Origin: Candidatus Aenigmatarchaeota archaeon
GTDB taxonomy: Archaea; Aenigmatarchaeota; Aenigmatarchaeia; QMZP01; JACQNV01
Length of the DNA: 6,996 bases
Assembly: GCA_016202865.1 (NCBI GenBank)
Contig: JACQNV010000021.1
Location: 1 to 6,996, forward strand
Direction: 5' to 3'
The position numbers and the translations under genes were made by a program. This document shows, in pieces, positions 1 through 6,514 of this stretch. The stretch's first letter is position 1; each line of letters opens with the position of its first letter. The notes below the pieces were generated by a model. The model saw nothing but the letters and a program-made list of their open reading frames with translations, was not told the DNA's origin and did no database searches.

Positions 1-267
1 GAATTTAACAAAGACTGCATCTTCTTTTTTAAGTTTTTTGCTTTCCAAAAGCTTTATTTTTTCAAGTATCTGATAATCCAGATCTGTTGATAAAACATAC
101 TTTCTGTTCTCTGACTTTGTAACTCCGATTTCTCTAGCTAGCTTCCTTTTTCTTTCATTGAGAATTATAAAGTAATCTTTGTCTTTCAGAAGGGCTCTGC
201 GCAGTTTTTCACCAGAATAGCCGAGGTTTTCGTAGAAGTCTTGGATTTCCTGGAGAGATTTCTTCAT
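1..267 (-). CDS. Unknown small protein, 5' part only (runs off left edge)
   Basis: The frame is open from an ATG at 265-267 to the window edge, giving at least 89 residues with no stop, so this is the N-terminal part of a longer gene. The translation begins MKKSLQEIQDFYENLGY and is rich in Lys, Glu and Leu, with predicted helices and no membrane segment or recognisable catalytic motif. It follows the HerA-like ATPase with a single base between stop and start (TGA-T-ATG), so the two are almost certainly co-transcribed and translationally coupled. A functional link to the ATPase is inferred from that spacing alone. HerA ATPases usually pair with the NurA nuclease; nothing visible here identifies this protein as NurA, and the family is not one I can name. 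Existence of the gene is fairly sure; its function is unknown. Confidence 0.75.
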   Translation of the reverse strand, partial: MKKSLQEIQDFYENLGYSGEKLRRALLKDKDYFIILNERKRKLAREIGVTKSENRKYVLSTDLDYQILEKIKLLESKKLKKEDAVFVKF

Positions 268-268
268 A

Positions 269-2899
269 TCATTCAAACTTGCTCTTCTCCTTAATCGCAG
301 CTGGAGAACCGCCGGCATGCCAGCTGATTCTTGGACGAACTTGGACACCATATAATCGTTCTGAATTATCGTCTAGAATTAGGGCAGAACCTTTAGCTTT
401 TGGCAGGGCATTGAGATAGTCTTGTATATCATCTATCATGTATGTTTGCATAATTGATCTTAGGGCTTCGATGTCTGCGCGAGAAGTAAGTCGGTGAGAT
501 ATAATTAAATCAGCTTGAGACAAAGCATCTTCGTGCAATTTTCCAGGCCGTTGGGTCATCAACAAAACAGATATACCAGGTTCTCTTCCCTCTTTTATCA
601 GAGTTAGCAAAGGATCTGTGGAGGCTGTCTCTTTGTCATTTGGCACAAATTGGTGCGCTTCGTCTATAAGCATCCAGACCATCGGTATTCCTTTTTTCTT
701 TGTTCCTGTCATCATCTCAAACTCCTCTGCCTTCCTTGCCATCAGCCTTTCCATAAAAATCTTTCTGGACAAAATTCCAACTAAGAGAGATCGCACGCTC
801 CAGCCGCCAGAGACTCTCATGTAATGTGAGACATCTATAACAGAAACAACTCCAGGCTGCAAAAGATCTTTTATCGCTGTTCCCTGCTCCTCAAATATTC
901 CCCAACCTTCTGCCGCTTCAAACCTGTTGATCAAAGCGTATTTTACCTCCTGTTCTATGGTTTTGTCAGATTGCACTGCAGATATTATGTCTGATATTGC
1001 ATACTTGTCTCCATATTTTTTCTTCACCATTTTGATGGCTCTTTCAATTGCAATTCCATGCTTGTCGATTGATTGGAAGCCAAAAGTCACGATCCAATCG
1101 TCTGCAGACAGCTCGCCACACGGCATTGTTAATGGTGAATCGACCTCCACACCAGCCTCCTTATAGTTTTTAACATATGCTTTTGGGACAAAAAGTTTGA
1201 TATCAACACCTGAAGGCTTGAGCACTCTCTTTCCATCCTCTGTTGTGACATTCCAATCCTTCAAAGCATCAGATGCGCGGTCATTTGCATTTTTCATGCT
1301 CCAGAAAATTCCCATTGTATCAATTATTACAGTAGCCAGGTTTTCTTTGACAGATTTTGGAAGCATGGTTATTTCTTCTGCAATCACACCACCACTATAT
1401 GAATTATGGACAATTATGTCTGAAGCAACAAAATTGTGAGCCTCTGGAACAGTTATATCACATACAGTGAAATCTCCTTCCAATTCCTCGACGAAAACAA
1501 TTTGATCCCAAAAAATATCCGAGGTTGCTATTGTATGAATTATATTATTGTGATCCAATTGTGCTATTTGCATTAATTTTTGTCTAGATGGGGAATAGTT
1601 TATACTGGTTCTCAGCCCCTTTGCTATAGAATAGTTCATTTGTCTGCCCACTTCTGTCCAACTTCTGGGTCTATAAATGTCCCAAACTTCTTTTGGAATG
1701 GTATCGATATTTGGATTTCTATATATGTTTTTCGAACAATTGATAAAATTTTCAACTTTCCGTTGTTTATGCCCAAAAAAACCTATTTCGTTTATGAACT
1801 TGTTAACATTCTCAGAGCCTATAACAATTTCAAATGTGTCAAAAAACTTCCCATTGCATTTTGTTTTTTTGTTCCTGATCCTCGATAGCATACCAAACCT
1901 CAATAAAAGGTGGTGTACCTGTCTAATTAAAACTTGAGAAGACGAGGCGTATGATATTTCCCATTGGTTTTCTTTGTGTTTGTAAATGCTCCCATCACAA
2001 CTAAACAATCTGTTTAAAAATAGGGATATTTGATCTTTTTTTAGATTGAATATCAATGTTGGAATTATCTTATCCCTTGAAAGCCTATCATAAGCGTCTA
2101 CTTGTTCTAACCACAAAATAAGCGGATTTCTATTTGGTCTAACTATATTCCCATTTACAAATCTACCGTTTTCGTTTCTTTTAATTTCAGATGGGTCTCC
2201 TGTCTTCTTTATTCGGGAAATCCCATAAGATCCCCTCCCATATTCTGTTGTTTTTAGATTTTTATCAAAAAGTTTTATAGAGCTGTTGAAATCCTGTACT
2301 AAACTCTTATCGGTATTTGTGAACCTTACAAGAGCTCTATTTCCTCTTTTTTTAATATGGCCTTCAGCAATTAGGTAGGCAAGCAATTTAATTTTATAGT
2401 CTTCTATATTGGTTTCACCAAAAGATTCTATTTTTCTTGGTGTAGCTATTCTACTTCCTATTGTCAAATCTTTAACAGGAACCCAACCTTTGATTGTTAG
2501 GAGTTGGTGCTCATGGGTTAGTTTTATCTCCTTCCCACTTCTGGTTTTTATATGCAAAAGTCTATTCACTTTTCTTTTATAAAACTCTGCCTTTTCTAGG
2601 GGGTTTATCTTAAGTTTCTGGTCTAGGCCGATTACTCTTCTATTATCGTTTTCTAGATCTTTTATAGGGACTACAGAACCATCTTCTAATACAATTGGTG
2701 TGTTTTCTTCCACACACTTTCCTGTACCTCTTTTACCAACAACTAAAACAATATGTGGCTTGACAACATCCATCAGAATTGGGTTTGTCGTATGCGCTTC
2801 GTCGCCCTCCCCAACTAAATGCTTGCCTAAAAAAACAGCGCCGCTTTCTCCATACTTTTTTTCATCTTCTTCATCGCGGCCAACTATAATGTTTTCCAT
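269..2899 (-). CDS. HerA/DUF87-type P-loop ATPase interrupted by a LAGLIDADG intein
   Basis: This 876-residue precursor is two exteins (1-61 and 500-876) around a 438-residue intein; ligation would give a 438-residue ATPase. The joined P-loop is GKRGTGK (55-61) plus Ser500. The Walker B segment is VWMLIDEAHQF (741-751; D746, E747), followed by a TLIKEGREPGISVLLMTQRP-type strand (766-785) typical of the HerA/FtsK superfamily. Known members are hexameric DNA translocases or helicases, HerA itself working with NurA and Mre11-Rad50 in end resection. Only about 45 residues precede the P-loop, so the N-terminal HAS-barrel of classical HerA is absent; this fits the broader DUF87 group better than HerA proper. 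The start is the ATG at 2897-2899, preceded by an AAGGT stretch and an AT-rich TATA-like region. A coupled small gene follows. Family confidence is high; the exact role is unknown. Confidence 0.9.
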   Translation of the reverse strand: MENIIVGRDEEDEKKYGESGAVFLGKHLVGEGDEAHTTNPILMDVVKPHIVLVVGKRGTGKCVEENTPIVLEDGSVVPIKDLENDNRRVIGLDQKLKINPLEKAEFYKRKVNRLLHIKTRSGKEIKLTHEHQLLTIKGWVPVKDLTIGSRIATPRKIESFGETNIEDYKIKLLAYLIAEGHIKKRGNRALVRFTNTDKSLVQDFNSSIKLFDKNLKTTEYGRGSYGISRIKKTGDPSEIKRNENGRFVNGNIVRPNRNPLILWLEQVDAYDRLSRDKIIPTLIFNLKKDQISLFLNRLFSCDGSIYKHKENQWEISYASSSQVLIRQVHHLLLRFGMLSRIRNKKTKCNGKFFDTFEIVIGSENVNKFINEIGFFGHKQRKVENFINCSKNIYRNPNIDTIPKEVWDIYRPRSWTEVGRQMNYSIAKGLRTSINYSPSRQKLMQIAQLDHNNIIHTIATSDIFWDQIVFVEELEGDFTVCDITVPEAHNFVASDIIVHNSYSGGVIAEEITMLPKSVKENLATVIIDTMGIFWSMKNANDRASDALKDWNVTTEDGKRVLKPSGVDIKLFVPKAYVKNYKEAGVEVDSPLTMPCGELSADDWIVTFGFQSIDKHGIAIERAIKMVKKKYGDKYAISDIISAVQSDKTIEQEVKYALINRFEAAEGWGIFEEQGTAIKDLLQPGVVSVIDVSHYMRVSGGWSVRSLLVGILSRKIFMERLMARKAEEFEMMTGTKKKGIPMVWMLIDEAHQFVPNDKETASTDPLLTLIKEGREPGISVLLMTQRPGKLHEDALSQADLIISHRLTSRADIEALRSIMQTYMIDDIQDYLNALPKAKGSALILDDNSERLYGVQVRPRISWHAGGSPAAIKEKSKFE
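1403..2716 (-). other. Intein with LAGLIDADG homing endonuclease, inserted in the P-loop
   Basis: The insert covers residues 62-499 of the precursor and sits exactly between the P-loop Lys61 and Ser500. Splicing motifs are complete: Cys62 starts block A (CVEENTPIVLEDGS), block B is THEH (128-131), block F is around CDITVPEAHNF (480-490), and the end is His498-Asn499 followed by Ser500 as the C-extein nucleophile. Between the blocks are two LAGLIDADG motifs, LLAYLIAEGH (172-181, acidic E179) and FLNRLFSCDGS (294-304, acidic D302), so both endonuclease acids are present. Splicing and homing activity are therefore plausible, but are inferred from motifs. Two 60-base samples inside the intein (1741-1800 and 2041-2100) have about 28-32% GC against about 40% in an extein sample (661-720), which fits separate ancestry. 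Confidence 0.95.
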
Positions 2900-2923
2900 A
2901 TACCTTATATTTATTAGGAAGCC

Positions 2924-2938
2924 TATATTATATATTAA
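2924..2938 (-). promoter_or_regulatory. TATA-like promoter of the ATPase gene
   Basis: Read on the minus strand this is TTAATATATAATATA, lying about 25-39 bases before the ATG at 2899. That spacing predicts a transcript with a very short or absent leader. The box is long and AT-rich, so its exact centre is uncertain. Confidence 0.55.
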
Positions 2939-2963
2939 GCAAAGGTGGAGGTGCTAAGGGTCG

Positions 2964-2994
2964 ATATAGATCTTTAACCAATTTATAGATCTAT
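2964..2994. promoter_or_regulatory. Twin TATAGATCT sites, possible operator
   Basis: TATAGATCT occurs at 2965-2973 and again at 2984-2992, 19 bases apart start to start (about two helical turns). The second copy lies in a perfect 10-base palindrome, ATAGATCTAT (2985-2994), and overlaps the TATA box of the gene at 3010. The arrangement is what a dimeric repressor covering the promoter would use, but in AT-rich DNA it could be chance. Confidence 0.35.
2981..2988 (+). promoter_or_regulatory. TATA box for the gene at 3010
   Basis: ATTTATAG is centred about 25 bases upstream of the ATG at 3010. In archaea transcription starts about 25 bases after the TATA centre, so the mRNA would be leaderless, which agrees with the lack of a ribosome binding site here. 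Confidence 0.6.
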
Positions 2995-3009
2995 GTCCAT
3001 TCTATAACT

Positions 3010-3219
3010 ATGGATATATTACAGGAACTTCTCAAAAACAAGGAGCAGATGCTTCTGAAGGTTTTGGACTACATGGAAGGCAGGGAAACTTCAACAAAAC
3101 TAAACCTTAGCGGAATGCAGTTCAACCTAGGTAACACGCTTGTGAAGCTGAATGGGGAAGTGGAGATAACTGTTGTAAGGCAGAAACAGGAACCTAAAAA
3201 GAAAGGCAGATGGAAGTAA
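3010..3219 (+). CDS. Small unknown protein (69 aa)
   Basis: I do not recognise this 69-residue protein. An N-terminal stretch of about 25 residues (MDILQELLKNKEQMLLKVLDYM) should be amphipathic helix. It is followed by alternating hydrophobic residues suggesting beta strands (KLNLSGMQFNLG, TLVKLNGEVEITVV) and a basic tail ending KKKGRWK. There are no cysteines and no membrane segment, so it is probably cytosolic; the basic tail might touch nucleic acid, but that is a guess. A TATA box at leaderless distance supports the start. The next gene begins 15 bases after the stop, so the two are probably one transcript. The phrase LNGEVEITV resembles LNGKEIKVDV in the neighbour, too short a match to claim homology. 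Confidence 0.7.
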   Translation: MDILQELLKNKEQMLLKVLDYMEGRETSTKLNLSGMQFNLGNTLVKLNGEVEITVVRQKQEPKKKGRWK

Positions 3220-3234
3220 CTGGCTCATTTCTAA

Positions 3235-3504
3235 ATGATAGACTTGAAGCTGTCGGAAATTCTGAAAACATTAAGCGGTAAAGGAGACCTTACTATTTCT
3301 GCAGACGGAAAACCTCTTCTTTTTGTTAGTTTAAACGGCAAGGAAATAAAGGTTGATGTTAAGGACGCTTTCGCTCTTGTTCAAATGGGCATTGCAGGCG
3401 ACATTCTGAAGGGTGGCGGAAAGAAGTCTGAAAAGCTTCAAAAGCTAAAGGATGCTGGATTTAAGATTAAGATAAAGTACAAGCTGTTTGAATTTGAAAT
3501 ATAG
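3235..3504 (+). CDS. Small unknown protein (89 aa)
   Basis: I do not recognise this 89-residue protein. It opens with a short helix (MIDLKLSEILKTLSGKG), continues with probable beta strands (DLTISADGKPLLFVSLNGKEIKVDV), then an FALVQMGIAGDILKGGGKK segment and a Lys-rich end (KLKDAGFKIKIKYKLFEFEI). It has no cysteines, no clear membrane span and no enzyme motif. It lies 15 bases downstream of the 69-residue gene without a visible ribosome binding site, so translation probably depends on the upstream gene. Its stop lies only 8 bases from the stop of the convergent minus-strand gene, leaving almost no room for a separate terminator. Confidence 0.72.
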   Translation: MIDLKLSEILKTLSGKGDLTISADGKPLLFVSLNGKEIKVDVKDAFALVQMGIAGDILKGGGKKSEKLQKLKDAGFKIKIKYKLFEFEI

Positions 3505-3512
3505 GTTCATTA

Positions 3513-4172
3513 CTAACATGTGAGTCTAGATGATTGAGCTTCTTTATCACCATGAATAGCATCTAAAAACCCGTGCAAATTCTTCTCCCAAATAAAATGA
3601 ATTCTTTCCTTTGGTACAGGAAACCATGTTACAACTTCCGGTAAGGTGAAACTGCCATCGTAATCTGCTAGAGGTACCTTTGATTCCCAATATCTTTTCA
3701 TTCCCTCTGCTTTAATTTTACCCTTTGCCTCCGATTTTGGTTCTGAACCGAAGTCCCTGGCCATATGTCTTACATGTACATAATCTACAACAAATGGATT
3801 GTCTTCTGGCAATAGCTCAACTTCCAATAAGATCAGGTTTGTTTCATCGTCATCTTTTCCTTTATCTGCACAACAACTCATCAAATAATCAAATACATTC
3901 ATGGCATCTCTGTATACAACCCATGATCTCGGAATAGGTTCATTAAAACCAAATAACGCAGGCTTTGTCGCTTCTGGTGGAACCAATTCAGATCCAGGAC
4001 CTGTTTCTACCAATCTCCAGCCGGGCCACAAACCCTGAAACCTTTCCCCATCAAAAAATTCACCGGTTTTTGGATCTTGAAGAGTATAACCTCTATGACC
4101 TTGATTTACTGTTTTCCAGACAGCTCTATTACAATAGTGATACATTGACGCAGAATTAGCAATCATAGTCAT
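3513..4172 (-). CDS. Unknown protein with weak ADP-ribosyltransferase-like outline (219 aa)
   Basis: The start is taken as the ATG at 4170-4172. A GGTT-type ribosome binding sequence (ATAGGTTG) lies about 6 bases before it and overlaps the stop region of the upstream gene. A TTG two codons earlier and an ATG at 4145 are alternatives. The protein has no signal or membrane segment. An early MYHYCNRAVW (10-19), a hydrophobic strand with acids (ILLEVELLPEDN, about 114-125), a conserved-looking YWESKVPL (161-168) and a late LPEVVTWFPVPKERI (about 177-190) recall the general order of small ART/KptA/DarT-like folds. Those begin with a YH-x-T-like strand and end with EVLV-x-IP-x-x-I. This is resemblance only: I cannot point to a catalytic triad. 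Seven bases separate it from the upstream membrane-anchored protein, so the two form an operon. Confidence 0.75.
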   Translation of the reverse strand: MTMIANSASMYHYCNRAVWKTVNQGHRGYTLQDPKTGEFFDGERFQGLWPGWRLVETGPGSELVPPEATKPALFGFNEPIPRSWVVYRDAMNVFDYLMSCCADKGKDDDETNLILLEVELLPEDNPFVVDYVHVRHMARDFGSEPKSEAKGKIKAEGMKRYWESKVPLADYDGSFTLPEVVTWFPVPKERIHFIWEKNLHGFLDAIHGDKEAQSSRLTC

Positions 4173-4179
4173 ACACAAC

Positions 4180-4524
4180 CTATTTCTTCGCTATCCAATC
4201 TCCAACAAAACCGGCGTCTCTTGGGTCGGTCCAATTGGAATTGAATGTGCCCTTTCCTAATTTATCTAAGTCCAAATTAAAGGTCTGACCGTTGCAGACA
4301 ACTGGTCCAGAAACCTGCTTTACTTCTTCCCCACATTTGTAGAAAATTTTATCCTCGCAGAAGTTTTGGCCGTCTTTTTCTTGGCACACCGCCATTGTAG
4401 CCAACTTAAAGTCCACCGGCTCTGGTTGTTTCACTATGATTTCTGCTGTTGGTTGAAGGGTTGGTAAAACCAGCACAACTGCAATTAATATTGCTATAAC
4501 ACCGACAACTAGCTCTAGTTTCAT
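4180..4524 (-). CDS. Membrane-anchored small protein with four cysteines (114 aa)
   Basis: Residues 5-20 (LVVGVIAILIAVVLVL) form one hydrophobic segment directly after MKLE, an N-terminal anchor or uncleaved signal. The remaining roughly 90 residues would then lie outside the cell. They contain exactly four cysteines (47, 56, 64, 77), which could form two disulfides or, less likely, a metal site, and end in WTDPRDAGFVGDWIAKK. I do not recognise the family. A TATA box at leaderless distance supports the ATG at 4522-4524. It is the first gene of a two-gene unit with the downstream 219-residue protein. Why an extracellular anchored protein should pair with a soluble one is not evident from the sequence. 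Confidence 0.8.
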   Translation of the reverse strand: MKLELVVGVIAILIAVVLVLPTLQPTAEIIVKQPEPVDFKLATMAVCQEKDGQNFCEDKIFYKCGEEVKQVSGPVVCNGQTFNLDLDKLGKGTFNSNWTDPRDAGFVGDWIAKK

Positions 4525-4543
4525 ATTTACTATTTGGTAGTGG

Positions 4544-4551
4544 TATTTAAA
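4544..4551 (-). promoter_or_regulatory. TATA box for the two-gene unit starting at 4524
   Basis: The minus strand reads TTTAAATA, centred about 24 bases before the ATG at 4524. It matches the archaeal TATA consensus well and predicts a leaderless mRNA. Confidence 0.65.
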
Positions 4552-4569
4552 TGTGTTTGTATAACAGTG

Positions 4570-4577
4570 TTATATAT
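4570..4577 (+). promoter_or_regulatory. TATA box of the long structured RNA
   Basis: TTATATAT is centred about 27-30 bases upstream of the first base of the terminal helix of the RNA candidate (4603). The predicted start near 4600 coincides with the 5' edge of the structure, which supports plus-strand transcription as an independent unit. Confidence 0.5.
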
Positions 4578-4760
4578 TCTTACAACACAGCACAAAACTA
4601 ATAGTGGGGTCTGAGGGATATTGGTCCTGGGTCTTGTGTTTTGAGTTTTGTCATTGATCCAACAGTATATGTATTGTAGTCATGTCTCTTTGGTTATACT
4701 ATGACATGAGACATCTCTGCATCTTCTTTCAGAGAGATGCAGATTTTCTTTGGGTACTGT

Positions 4761-5103
4761 ATCCTTTCTTTTTCTAAAAGAAAGGATAGATATCGAACCC
4801 CCATCCGCAGGTTTCTTCATATCAACGGTCCTGAGAGCTGGAAACCGATCCGAAAGATCGGTTTCGTCCCTTCGCCTCAAAAAACCTCATAGCTCCAAAA
4901 CAGTTGGAAATAGGTCTGAAGACCTATTTTGTCCCTTTCATTGTAAACTGTTTCTTTTGGATACTGTACCCTTTTCTTTCGAAAGAAAAGGGTAGAATTG
5001 GAGCCTGCTATCCTACCATTATCCAGTTCTTGGATTTCTCCAACCTTATATGTAAACATTTCTTTCTGGGTTATAAGGCTCTTTCTTTTTTGAAAAGAAA
5101 GAG
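4761..5103 (+). repeat. Three related C/T-rich hairpins
   Basis: Hairpins at 4761-4787, 4967-4994 and 5079-5103 share a pyrimidine 5' arm of the CCTTTTCTTT type and its purine complement. The first two are also alike outside the stem: both are preceded by TTTCTTT-GG-TACTGT-like sequence (TACTGT at 4755-4760 and 4962-4967) and followed by TAGA. Between them ATCC/GGAT becomes ACCC/GGGT, a compensatory pair change. They look like internal duplications retained as RNA structure. Confidence 0.6.
4839..4937 (+). repeat. Tandem pair of TGGAAA-stem-GTCCC modules
   Basis: Copy A (4839-4872) has TGGAAACCGATC, loop CGAAA, then GATCGGTTTCGTCCCTT. Copy B (4905-4937) has TGGAAATAGGTC, loop TGAA, then GACCTATTTTGTCCCTT. 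The stems differ at several positions and every difference is matched on the other arm, while TGGAAA and GTCCCTT stay fixed. A third copy lies in the D-loop intron of the tRNA gene (6541-6585). The pattern of fixed flanks and covarying stem is expected of a protein-binding or structural RNA module. Confidence 0.7.
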
Positions 5104-5159
5104 GGTATACTAGACTAAGACCCCACTTAACACTAATATAAGAAATATTCTATTTAAAT

Positions 5160-6407
5160 CTAAGAATCGTCGGCTATTCCTACTATCTCTACTGTCGCAT
5201 GCTGATCTGTGAAATATTTACTTACAACATCCATTATTTGGGATGGAGTTAATTTGTCTACTTGCTCTGCAAAAAACTCTGGGTTTGTTGGAAGATCTTT
5301 CAAGGCGCTAAGCGATATTGCTTCTGAAAATGTGCTATCCGAATAGTGTGTGTTTCTCGATTCGCCTATTTTTAGTGTTCGCCTTGCAGTTTCAAATTCT
5401 TCTTCTGGAATAGGTTCTGTTTTCAATCTTCCGATTTCCTCATCTATTAGCGCTTTGGCAACCGCTATATTTTTTTGATTGGTTCCAACAAGCTCCACCC
5501 TAAATATTCCACACCCCAAAAAGGCAGAGTAGTCCACTCGTGCTGTATACCCCAACCCCCTTTCAGTTACAAATTTATAATAAATCCTGGAGCTAAACGC
5601 ATAAAGATCTCTGCTGCCTCCAAGAAGGTGTTCAACGAAATATAAGGCAAAAAGATCGTCAGTTGACTCTGTCCCAGGCACAATCCACCCACGAGACAAA
5701 AAGCTTGAATCCATATCTCTCTCCTCTCTAAAGAAACCGAGTTTTTGTGGAGGTCTAGAAAATCTTGTTTTTCTCAGTCCACTTCCCTGTAAGCTTCCAA
5801 ATGTCTGACCTATTACATCTTCTGTTTCTGATGGAACATAACCAGCAACAGCAATTACTAAGTTATCGGGTGTGTAATGTTTCTCCTTGGCTTCAACCAA
5901 GTCTTGCCTTCTTAGTGTTGTGACAGAATCATAATTTTCCTGCCCCAAAGGATGATCCTGAAAAGCCACTTCAAAAAGAATGTCGTCTCCATAAACTTCT
6001 GGATCTCCTCGTCTTCTTGACATTTCTCCCTCAAGAGTTTCTCTTTCCCTTTCAAATTCTTCTTCATCGAAAATTCTGTTTTGAAAGAGGTCAAATAAGG
6101 CACTTACTGTGGATGATAAATAATTAGGCAGCGCGGTACATGACATAGTTGTCCTGTCAGTTTTTGCTGTGGCTTCAAATTCAACCGCCATTGTATCAAA
6201 ATCTAAACACCGATCCTTCCATTTTCTTGCTGGAGTAGATCTAAACAACATATGTTCTGCAAAATGTGCTGCTTGCCTTGTTTCTCTTGGACAGTGAGTA
6301 TGCCCATATGGAAGGCGCAGTGTCAAGCTGGCTTCTTGGGATCCAGGTTTTTCTGCAATAAACAGTCTCAGGCCGTTATCATATCTCACTTCTCTCACTT
6401 GATACAT
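5160..6407 (-). CDS. M16 family zinc metallopeptidase (415 aa)
   Basis: The inverted zinc motif HxxEH is present as H48-F-A-E51-H52 within AAHFAEHMLF. The third zinc ligand is most likely E128 in LEGEM, about 76 residues on, as the family requires. The C-terminal half has the substrate-contacting R283...Y287 in ERGLGY, so both M16 halves are on one chain. At 415 residues it matches the M16B (mitochondrial processing peptidase-like, PqqL/YmxG-like) size class, which work as dimers on small or unfolded peptides. There is no signal or membrane segment, so it is probably cytosolic. It stands alone: it is transcribed away from the tRNA gene and ends about 33 bases from the RNA candidate. The ATG at 6405-6407 has a TATA-like box about 33 bases upstream, leaving a leader of perhaps 8 bases. 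The substrate is unknown. Confidence 0.93.
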   Translation of the reverse strand: MYQVREVRYDNGLRLFIAEKPGSQEASLTLRLPYGHTHCPRETRQAAHFAEHMLFRSTPARKWKDRCLDFDTMAVEFEATAKTDRTTMSCTALPNYLSSTVSALFDLFQNRIFDEEEFERERETLEGEMSRRRGDPEVYGDDILFEVAFQDHPLGQENYDSVTTLRRQDLVEAKEKHYTPDNLVIAVAGYVPSETEDVIGQTFGSLQGSGLRKTRFSRPPQKLGFFREERDMDSSFLSRGWIVPGTESTDDLFALYFVEHLLGGSRDLYAFSSRIYYKFVTERGLGYTARVDYSAFLGCGIFRVELVGTNQKNIAVAKALIDEEIGRLKTEPIPEEEFETARRTLKIGESRNTHYSDSTFSEAISLSALKDLPTNPEFFAEQVDKLTPSQIMDVVSKYFTDQHATVEIVGIADDS

Positions 6408-6435
6408 AAAACCACTTACTAAAGTAATGTGTGTA

Positions 6436-6445
6436 ATTTATTTAA
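6436..6445 (-). promoter_or_regulatory. TATA-like promoter of the M16 peptidase gene
   Basis: The minus strand reads TTAAATAAAT, centred about 33 bases upstream of the ATG at 6407. It implies a short leader, unlike the leaderless spacing of several other genes here. Confidence 0.5.
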
Positions 6446-6468
6446 GTTTTGCGCGACAATACAATCAG

Positions 6469-6478
6469 TTATTAAATT
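6469..6478 (+). promoter_or_regulatory. TATA-like promoter of the tRNA gene
   Basis: TTATTAAATT is centred 26 bases before the first base of the tRNA (6500), the expected archaeal distance for a transcript starting at or next to the mature 5' end. Bases 6408-6499 otherwise hold only the divergent peptidase promoter. Confidence 0.55.
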
Positions 6479-6514
6479 AACCAGTCAATAATTAGTTAAG
6501 CCTCAGTGGCTCAG

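Larger units (their letters stand above)
4603..5127 (+). ncRNA. Candidate long structured RNA of about 525 nt, family unknown
   Basis: The ends pair over 10 bp: AGTGGGGTCT (4603-4612) with AGACCCCACT (5118-5127). Inside are at least eight hairpins: 4680-4709, 4716-4743 (9 bp), 4761-4787 (12 bp), 4841-4865 (10 bp), 4907-4930 (10 bp, TGAA loop), 4967-4994 (a perfect 28-base palindrome), 5021-5035 and 5079-5103 (11 bp). A 7-bp helix, GCTCCAA (4892-4898) with TTGGAGC (4998-5004), encloses two of them. The plus strand is favoured by the TATA box, by a G-T pair at 4907/4930 that would be C-A on the other strand, and by the module shared with the plus-strand tRNA intron. A TATA-like TTTAAATA at 5152-5159 would suit a minus-strand RNA, so orientation is not certain. 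I see neither RNase P nor SRP signatures and no plausible protein. Confidence 0.6.

Noticed and set aside
4750..4995. Open frames across the hairpin region (plus strand 4750-4995 and minus-strand equivalents)
   Set aside because: They run through perfect inverted repeats, have no start context and give low-complexity Phe/Ser/Lys/Arg-rich products.
4716..5103. CRISPR array
   Set aside because: The repeats differ in length and spacing, fold on themselves, and have no uniform spacers or cas genes nearby.
4603..5127. A second intron-split tRNA, since the ends could be an acceptor stem and GGGATATTGGTCC resembles a D-arm
   Set aside because: There is no T at the right place for position 8 and no T-arm with TTCRA before the 3' strand.
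4603..5127. RNase P RNA or SRP RNA
   Set aside because: The paired ends fit, but I find neither the P4-type GAGGAAAGUCC and ACAGAA elements nor the SRP helix 8 GGAAG/AGCAG motif. A covariance search is needed to exclude divergent forms.
4597..5138. ACTAATA direct repeats at 4597-4603 and 5132-5138 as a target-site duplication around a mobile element
   Set aside because: Seven AT-rich bases can recur by chance, the left copy overlaps the terminal helix, and no transposase is present.
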